11,074 nucleotides of DNA, taken from NCBI GenBank assembly GCA_047639575.1, contig JBLIOB010000127.1, positions 1 through 11,074 of the forward strand, in the 5' to 3' direction. The DNA is from JBLIOB01 sp047639575. Its GTDB lineage: Bacteria; Bacteroidota; Bacteroidia; Flavobacteriales_D; Parvicellaceae. Made by a program: the position numbers and the translations under genes. The notes beneath the pieces are model-generated. The model saw only the letters and a program-made list of their open reading frames with translations. It had not been told where the DNA came from and searched no databases. The number at the start of each line of letters is the position of its first letter. Position 1 is the stretch's first letter. Below are positions 6,032 through 11,074 of the stretch, piece after piece.

Positions 6032-6496
6032 TTACTCAAAAGCTCCAAATCCAACTTTCATGATGGCGTGAGGAACATCACATCCAGTTACATTTTTCAT
6101 TGCTTCTAGAAACGCTTCTTCGCCAGGGTATTCATCGTTTTCATATTTCAAATCAACTTCATAAATGCATTGATCAGGACTTACCTCACCATCCGCTAAA
6201 TTCATCATTGTAATTAGAAAATTTATTTTGGTAACACTATCCATTTCCAACATATAAGCTTTGTAGTCAGCTCCTATTGGAAGTTCCGCCATTTGAATAA
6301 AGGCATTACGCACATTCACATCTATTGTGGCTGTAGCGTCTTTCATACAATCACAGGCGTCTATTGCCATTCTTTCGGCTACGGACAAATCATTCTCCGC
6401 AAGAGGCTCAGTTTCTGGTGACTCATTGCTCAAATTATTAGACTCTGAACAGCTAAGGAAGATTGGAATTAAAAGTAGGAAGGAAATTTTTCGCAT
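6032..6496 (-). CDS. Small lipoprotein of unknown function
   Basis: I choose the Met at 6496 (MRKISFLLLIPIFLSC) because it gives a compact signal sequence with lipobox IFLSC and Cys16 as the lipid anchor. An ATG one codon earlier is equally possible, and a frame extending to 6526 would spoil the signal. The 154-residue product has a Ser/Asn/Glu-rich linker, then a helix with 'A-C-D-C-M-K-D-A', a hydrophobic 'I-N-F-L-I-T-M-M-N-L' segment, and 'D-Q-C-I-Y-E-V' and 'G-C-D-V' cysteines, so two disulfides or a metal site are possible. It is a Bacteroidota-type periplasmic lipoprotein I do not recognise. It starts 5 bases after the stop of the flavoprotein gene, so the two are probably co-transcribed. 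An AAGG in the end of that gene could serve as ribosome binding site. It converges on the pseudogene at 6030 with one base between stops and no visible terminator. Confidence 0.8.
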   Translation of the reverse strand: MRKISFLLLIPIFLSCSESNNLSNESPETEPLAENDLSVAERMAIDACDCMKDATATIDVNVRNAFIQMAELPIGADYKAYMLEMDSVTKINFLITMMNLADGEVSPDQCIYEVDLKYENDEYPGEEAFLEAMKNVTGCDVPHAIMKVGFGAFE

Positions 6497-6501
6497 CATT
6501 G

Positions 6502-7992
6502 TTATAACCTTTGAAGAGGGGTACAAACTCCATCAACACAGCTATAACATTTCAACTTGTCTTTAAATACAGAAGATTTAAAAATTGATTTATTCAATAG
6601 CATTCTCACACATTCTTGAATACCCTCAATTATCGATGGGTGAGGATGAACTAATTCCGCAAGTTCTTCAATTCCTCTTCCTTGTTGAATAAGGAGGGCA
6701 ACTGCTTGAACCGCGCTGGAAGCGTGCTCACCAATAGCTCTCATTCCTAATATTTTCATCTCATCATCATTAGTTACGATGATTTTGAAAAATCCTTGAG
6801 TCTTACGCATTGCAATGGCCCTTGCAATACAGGAATAATCGATCTTCACGACCTTCATTGGAATGTTCTTTTCTCGACAAGTTTTTTCGTTCATTCCAAC
6901 TGCAGCAACTTCGGGTTGAAGAAACATTATCGTGGATATGTTGTCATAAGAAAGTCGTTCGGTATTATCGTCAAACATTTTTTCAACCGCATGACGAGCT
7001 TCAATTTCTCCCATGTTTACCAGCTTAATCCTTCCGGAAGCATCTCCAGCTGCATAGATATTTGGAATGTTGGTTCTCGTGTCGTCATCTCCAATATGAT
7101 AACCACGTTCACTCATTTTAACTCCTACTTCTTCTAAACCGATGTTCTCAACATTTGGCAATCTACCAATCGATAAAAGTGCCTTTTCAACCCTGATTAT
7201 TTCTCTTCTTCCGTCCTTGTACGATAGCTCATATTCCACTTCACCATCCTTGATTTCAAGTCTTTCTAGAGAAGAATTGTGATGCATCACAACACCTGCT
7301 TTTGTCAAGTTTCCGTCCACAAGTTTCGAAATATCTTCATCTTCAAAAGGAAGAATTCTATCTGCTCGATCTATCAAGTGAACTCTGGTTTTACCGAAAT
7401 TGGCAAATATTGTCGCGTATTCACATCCAATAACTCCAGCACCAACAATCACCAAACTCTTCGGGTAATCAGTTATCTGATGAATTCCATCTGATGTCAT
7501 AATAATTTTTTCGTCCACGTCTGTATCGGCCAAATATCTTGGTCTGGAACCAGTGGCAATGAGGATGTTTTCAGACCAGATGGTTTTTGGTCCTTTCGCT
7601 CTAGTTATTTCTACTTCGTGCTTATTAAGCATTTTGGCAACTCCACGTTCATAAGTGAAGACACTTTTCATCGATTCTTCCTGCAAAAGTTTAATATGAC
7701 AACTGTATTGAAACTTTCTATCGAACAAAGCTTCCTGCTCCGTTTTTTTAACTTCTTCCCAGCTGAGTTCAAATTTTGATCGACCAACAGACACGATTGA
7801 CTCGTTCACAGAACGAACTTTCTGAGAAAGTTCCCACCAAGTTTTAGACGACAAGGCACCGTTGTAGACTCCAGCACCGCCTACTTTACTTTTTTCAATT
7901 AGGATAACTTTCTTCCCAAAATCAATTGCTCGCATGGCCGCAGCATATCCTGCTGGTCCACCTCCAATAACACATAAATCGAATCGTTCCAT
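6502..7992 (-). CDS. Dihydrolipoyl dehydrogenase/SthA-like flavoprotein lacking the active-site disulfide
   Basis: The 496-residue protein has the full layout of class I pyridine nucleotide-disulfide oxidoreductases. It has an FAD-binding G-G-G-P-A-G at 10-15, an NAD(P)-binding G-A-G-V-I-G near 185-190 followed by C-E-Y-A, a second FAD motif 'Y-A-A-G-D-A-S-G' near 313-320, and a dimerisation domain with the His-Glu pair in 'H-P-H-P-S-I-I-E' (His451, Glu456). However, the segment that normally reads G-G-T-C-x-N-x-G-C-I-P-S-K is G-G-A-G-V-Y-N-G-A-L-S-S-K (38-50), so both redox cysteines are absent (Gly41 and Ala46). A C-terminal tail carries C-Y-S-C-x4-C (482-490). Lipoamide reduction by the usual mechanism is therefore unlikely. 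A transhydrogenase, diaphorase or other NAD(P)H:acceptor role is possible. Length is slightly above the 460-480 of the family. It is the first gene of a minus-strand pair. Confidence 0.88.
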   Translation of the reverse strand: MERFDLCVIGGGPAGYAAAMRAIDFGKKVILIEKSKVGGAGVYNGALSSKTWWELSQKVRSVNESIVSVGRSKFELSWEEVKKTEQEALFDRKFQYSCHIKLLQEESMKSVFTYERGVAKMLNKHEVEITRAKGPKTIWSENILIATGSRPRYLADTDVDEKIIMTSDGIHQITDYPKSLVIVGAGVIGCEYATIFANFGKTRVHLIDRADRILPFEDEDISKLVDGNLTKAGVVMHHNSSLERLEIKDGEVEYELSYKDGRREIIRVEKALLSIGRLPNVENIGLEEVGVKMSERGYHIGDDDTRTNIPNIYAAGDASGRIKLVNMGEIEARHAVEKMFDDNTERLSYDNISTIMFLQPEVAAVGMNEKTCREKNIPMKVVKIDYSCIARAIAMRKTQGFFKIIVTNDDEMKILGMRAIGEHASSAVQAVALLIQQGRGIEELAELVHPHPSIIEGIQECVRMLLNKSIFKSSVFKDKLKCYSCVDGVCTPLQRL

Positions 7993-8078
7993 TTGCTTCT
8001 AGGGTGTAAGTCCTGGACGAATTTAAAAAAATAACCGATTGAGTATCTTAAGGATTTAATTTTTCTAATTTTAAAATC
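7993..8078. promoter_or_regulatory. Divergent intergenic region between flavoprotein and glycosyltransferase genes
   Basis: These 86 bases separate two outward-facing genes and must hold both promoters. For the plus strand, TATCTTAA (8044-8051), inside the 12-base match ATTGAGTATCTT to the subtilase upstream region, is a candidate -7 element. It predicts a start near 8058, about 21 bases before the proposed ATT start at 8079. For the minus strand, the reverse complement contains TATTTTTT, a weaker match. No operator or hairpin was recognised. Confidence 0.4.
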
Positions 8079-9359
8079 ATTAATAATCGGAAAATAAATA
8101 AGAAGAGTGAGCTCATCTTTTGGACGTTATTAGGCGGATTGCTACTTTTTTTAAGTCTTAATCTTAACTCTAAAAACAATCAAGATGGATACAAGGATCC
8201 TATATGGGCGGATGCTTCAGGCTACTACGTCTATTTACCAGCTACCTTTATTTATGGTTGGGAACCAGGGGCTATTCCACAAGATTGGCCGGAAAAATTA
8301 GGCGATGGTTTTAGTTTAGATTCAACCGGAAAAGTTCAGACTAAATATCCAATTGGCGTTTCCATGATGGAATCACCGTTCTTTTTACTCGCTCACACCT
8401 GGGCAAAGGCAAATGATCATGCAGATGGGTATAGTTACGAATACCATTATGGCCTTTGGTTGGCAGGATTATTTTACTTGCTGCTTGGACTTTATTTTCT
8501 TCGACTTTATCTGATAAAAAGATTTGAACTCAAAGTTGTTTTCTTAACGCTACTCTTTATTTTTCTTGGAACGAACCTCTATTATTATAGCTTGAATTCA
8601 TCTGGAATGTCGCATGTTTATTCCTTTTTTCTTTTTGCCGTGCTCCTTTGGCTCTCTGAAAAAATTGAAACAAAAGTTAAGATGAAGCATGTTTTATCTT
8701 TTTCTTTTTTCGCAGGTCTAGCAATTATGGTTAGACCAACAAGTGTAATTTATATACTGTTTCTCTTTTTTCTGCATTCTGGCTTGATAAATGGGCTTTT
8801 AAGTAAGTTTAAGAAGCCACTTGTGTTTATAGGGTCAGTTGGACTAGTTGCTATAACTTGGGTTCCTCAAATGTTATATTGGAACTATAGTTCGGATAGC
8901 CTAATCCAATACTCATATGGGGATGAAGGTTTTAATTGGCTGAATCCTCAAATATTGGAATTTTGGTTTTCAACTAAAAATGGCCTATTTAGTTTTGCCC
9001 CGATATTAATATTTGCCCTGTTTGGGATTATAATATTATGGAAGAAAAAACGTGCCGAAGGGTTGAAATTCACGATACTTTTTGTTATTATTAGCTACGT
9101 TTTCAGCGCTTGGTGGTGTTGGTGGTATGGGTGTAGTTTTGGGTCGAGGAGTATGGTGGAGTTTTTAGTACCATTAAGTGTTCCGTTTTGTTTGTTTATT
9201 GAGCAAACTTGTAAGGCTAAGCGAACGTCTGTTAAATACATACTTATAGCCATCTCGGGAATTTTCATTTTTATAAATCTTAAAATGATTTACATGTATG
9301 ATGATTGTTTTCACGGGGGCGTTTGGGACTGGGATATATTTTATAAATTGATTTTTTGA
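8079..9359 (+). CDS. Polytopic membrane protein, probable GT-C type glycosyltransferase
   Basis: The protein has about ten hydrophobic segments. The first periplasmic loop after helix 1 contains 'W-A-D-A-S-G-Y-Y-V-Y-L-P-A', resembling the acidic first-loop motif of GT-C (PMT/ArnT-like) glycosyltransferases that use lipid-linked sugars. Later segments carry 'R-P-T-S-V', 'W-V-P-Q-M-L-Y-W' and 'W-W-C-W-W-Y-G-C-S-F-G-S-R', a pattern seen in Bacteroidota membrane glycosyltransferase-like proteins. The start is unusual. A TTG at 8139 lies inside helix 1 (ELIFWTLLGGLLLFLSL), and the open frame upstream to 8052 contains no ATG, GTG or TTG. ATT at 8079 would give the sensible N-terminus 'x-N-N-R-K-I-N-K-K-S-E-L', exactly what a one-base change from ATG would leave. 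It is therefore either an ATT start, an internal TTG start, or a start-codon mutation. The next gene follows after four bases. Substrate unknown. Confidence 0.72.
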   Translation: MNNRKINKKSELIFWTLLGGLLLFLSLNLNSKNNQDGYKDPIWADASGYYVYLPATFIYGWEPGAIPQDWPEKLGDGFSLDSTGKVQTKYPIGVSMMESPFFLLAHTWAKANDHADGYSYEYHYGLWLAGLFYLLLGLYFLRLYLIKRFELKVVFLTLLFIFLGTNLYYYSLNSSGMSHVYSFFLFAVLLWLSEKIETKVKMKHVLSFSFFAGLAIMVRPTSVIYILFLFFLHSGLINGLLSKFKKPLVFIGSVGLVAITWVPQMLYWNYSSDSLIQYSYGDEGFNWLNPQILEFWFSTKNGLFSFAPILIFALFGIIILWKKKRAEGLKFTILFVIISYVFSAWWCWWYGCSFGSRSMVEFLVPLSVPFCLFIEQTCKAKRTSVKYILIAISGIFIFINLKMIYMYDDCFHGGVWDWDIFYKLIF

Positions 9360-9363
9360 AATA

Positions 9364-11074
9364 ATGAGAATTGCGACTATTGTTTTTTTAATCTTCATTA
9401 CATCTAACCTTGTTGCTCAAAGAGGTAAAGATGGAAGTGGTACCGTAAGTGGTGCTGGTACAATTGTAAATGAGTATACAGCACTTACAGCTGACGCTTC
9501 TGCAGGGGTTACGGCTATTTTTGTTGCTTCCAATAACCTAAATGCCAATGCTAGATTTACTGCGCCTCTTGCAGCTGGTGACTTAGTGTTAATTTATCAA
9601 GCGCAGGGCGCCACAATTAACGGAATATTACACCCAACTTTCCTAGATGTTTGTTCACCTAATGACATAACCTGGGGATCTATCAATAGTTTAGCCAATG
9701 CTGGTAATTACGAGTTTATTGAAGTTACAGGTACGACTGGCGGTTCGATCATAAATTTAAGATGTGGATTAGTTAACTCATATACTTCAGCAGGTAACGT
9801 GCAGGTTATTCGAGTACAACGATATACGGATTTAACAATTACGGGAGCCGGAACCCTTATTGCGGAAGGTTGGGCTGGTTCAACTGGTGGAATTGTGGCT
9901 GTCGAAGTTGAAGGAAATACAATTGTTGACGGAGCTATTGATGTTTCTGGCCTTGGATTTAGAGGAGGGTTGGCGGATGGAAGTTCATCAGCAACTGAGT
10001 ACAATTCTAATTGGCATGCCGGAACTACTTCAGATAAAGGTGGTGCAAAAGGTGAAGGAGTAATAGGAGACTGGGCGGATTATGATTTAGTTGGTGGAAG
10101 ATTTGCCAAAGGTGCTATTGGGAATGGAGCCGGAGGAGGTAGTGCACATAATGCTGGTGGAGGAGGTGGCGGAAACGCGTCTTCAGGAACTTATACGTGG
10201 AGCGGAGTTGGCATCCCGGATTTTGTTACGGGTTCATACGGTACAGCTTTTGCATTAGAAGGTTTAGTTCCGGGAATGGAATCATCCGGAGGAGGAAGAG
10301 GTGGATACGCGTGGTCTACAAATGCGAACAACCCTCTAACAGTAGCTCCTGGTAATGGTGCTTGGGGTGGACATAACAGAGAATCTATTGGCGGATATGG
10401 TGGGCGAGATTTGGATTACTCGTCTGGAAAAATATTTTTTGGTGGCGGAGGTGGCGGTGGTCACGAAAATGATAATCAAGGTGGTGACGGTGGAGATGGA
10501 GGCGGATTAGTCTTTGTTTATTCCTACGGCACCATCTCAGGAGCTGGTAGTATTTTAGCAAATGGAGCGGATGGACAAGGATCAGATTACACGTCAGCTG
10601 GACTAGGTCAAGTTGCTAATAAAGATGGTTCAGGTGGAGCAGGAGCAGCTGGAGGAATAATTTTATCATCACCCGCAAGTATTTCCTTAGCTAATATGAT
10701 TGCCGATGGCGGAGATGGTGGAAATCAAGTTTTAGATTTTGGGACGTTTGCCAGTGGGAATGAAGCAGAAGGCCCAGGTGGTGGAGGCAGTGGTGGCTAT
10801 GTTGGAACATCTGGAACAACTGGAACATCGACTGTTATTGGTGGACGATTCGGAACTTCAAATGCCGCAACTTTGTCCTCTTTTATTCCAAATGGAGCTA
10901 CAAGTGGGGACAATGGATTAATTGAGACGAACCCATTTACTGGTTCTTCATTAACTGTACCAAATGATACTATTTGTACAGGAAACACAGGAACTTTAAC
11001 TGCTTCTGGTTCTCCAGAAATGGGCTCAACAATTACTTGGTATGATGCTACTTGGAATCAAGTTGGTACAGGAG
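9364..11074 (+). CDS. Large glycine-rich secreted surface protein with Ig-like repeat, 5' part
   Basis: The frame is open from the ATG at 9364 to the window edge (570 codons, no stop). A signal peptide (MRIATIVFLIFITSNLVAQ) is followed by a beta-rich N-terminal region with 'A-G-D-L-V-L-I-Y-Q-A-Q-G-A' (about 77-89), 'N-A-G-N-Y-E-F-I-E-V' and 'G-A-I-D-V-S-G-L-G-F-R-G-G', a pattern seen in Bacteroidota and myxobacterial AgmC-like cell-surface proteins. A long Gly/Ser/Asn-rich region (about 195-500) has several runs of six or seven glycines. Near the edge 'C-x-G-N-T-G-T-L-T-A-S-G ... I-T-W-Y-D-A' starts an Ig-like domain of the CHU_C-associated type. Such proteins usually end in a T9SS sorting domain, which would lie outside the window. 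The role is probably adhesion, gliding or cell-envelope cover. It starts four bases after the membrane glycosyltransferase-like gene, so the two may be co-expressed. Confidence 0.85.
   Translation, partial: MRIATIVFLIFITSNLVAQRGKDGSGTVSGAGTIVNEYTALTADASAGVTAIFVASNNLNANARFTAPLAAGDLVLIYQAQGATINGILHPTFLDVCSPNDITWGSINSLANAGNYEFIEVTGTTGGSIINLRCGLVNSYTSAGNVQVIRVQRYTDLTITGAGTLIAEGWAGSTGGIVAVEVEGNTIVDGAIDVSGLGFRGGLADGSSSATEYNSNWHAGTTSDKGGAKGEGVIGDWADYDLVGGRFAKGAIGNGAGGGSAHNAGGGGGGNASSGTYTWSGVGIPDFVTGSYGTAFALEGLVPGMESSGGGRGGYAWSTNANNPLTVAPGNGAWGGHNRESIGGYGGRDLDYSSGKIFFGGGGGGGHENDNQGGDGGDGGGLVFVYSYGTISGAGSILANGADGQGSDYTSAGLGQVANKDGSGGAGAAGGIILSSPASISLANMIADGGDGGNQVLDFGTFASGNEAEGPGGGGSGGYVGTSGTTGTSTVIGGRFGTSNAATLSSFIPNGATSGDNGLIETNPFTGSSLTVPNDTICTGNTGTLTASGSPEMGSTITWYDATWNQVGTG

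Noticed and set aside
6796..7137. Plus-strand reading frames opposite the flavoprotein
   Set aside because: The opposite strand encodes conserved FAD/NAD-domain residues; these frames give no recognisable protein.
9708..10004. Minus-strand Pro/Val/Thr-rich frame opposite the surface protein gene
   Set aside because: Its composition is simply the complement of Gly/Thr/Ala codons; the plus-strand frame is open for 570 codons with a signal peptide.
10120..10510. Repeated GGT/GGA codons as a possible satellite or CRISPR-like array
   Set aside because: The repeats are irregular in spacing and keep the reading frame of a glycine-rich protein; there are no uniform repeats with unique spacers.

Overview
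The window looks like a piece of a Bacteroidota chromosome, most likely a marine-type flavobacterium. The evidence is AT-rich coding DNA, many short lipoproteins, a subtilase ending in a type IX secretion (T9SS) type A sorting domain, a glycine-rich surface protein with an Ig-like repeat, and promoter-like TAnnTTTG-type elements. No rRNA, tRNA or CRISPR array was seen, and no stretch longer than 300 bases lacks a gene or gene remnant.

Left part (1-5065). The 5' end of a RecB/AddA-like UvrD-family helicase-nuclease gene runs off the left edge on the minus strand. Its start codon is 17 bases from that of a divergent small lipoprotein (143-463). This lipoprotein resembles the propeptide of the protease that follows it. 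Next comes a closely packed plus-strand cluster: a secreted S8 subtilase with a T9SS signal (537-2207), an MbnP-like lipoprotein (2204-2965) and two di-heme cytochrome c peroxidase/MbnH-like lipoproteins (2940-3986 and 4001-5065). Their junctions are a 4-base overlap, a 26-base overlap and a 14-base gap. MbnP and the di-heme enzyme MbnH form a known pair in which the enzyme oxidises a tryptophan of MbnP to kynurenine to make a copper site. Here the pair has two di-heme enzymes and no sign of methanobactin genes.

Middle (5065-6030). The cluster continues with a fifth reading frame, a lipoprotein carrying a SecD-type P1-head domain, but this gene is dead. It has three in-frame stops and a one-base frame change. 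It is also interrupted by a 416-bp relic of an IS6-type insertion sequence flanked by an exact 11-bp direct repeat. The relic keeps only the N-terminal half of its transposase.

Right part. A minus-strand pair (6032-7992) encodes a flavin disulfide-reductase homologue that has lost both redox-active cysteines but carries a cysteine-rich C-terminal tail, followed by a small lipoprotein of unknown role. Divergent from it is a polytopic membrane protein resembling GT-C glycosyltransferases (about 8079-9359), whose first membrane helix has no ATG/GTG/TTG start in front of it. Four bases later begins a large glycine-rich surface protein (9364 to beyond the right edge).

The most interesting candidates are the MbnP/two-di-heme-enzyme/subtilase operon, the stand-alone propeptide-like lipoprotein beside its presumed protease, and the cysteine-less disulfide-reductase homologue.
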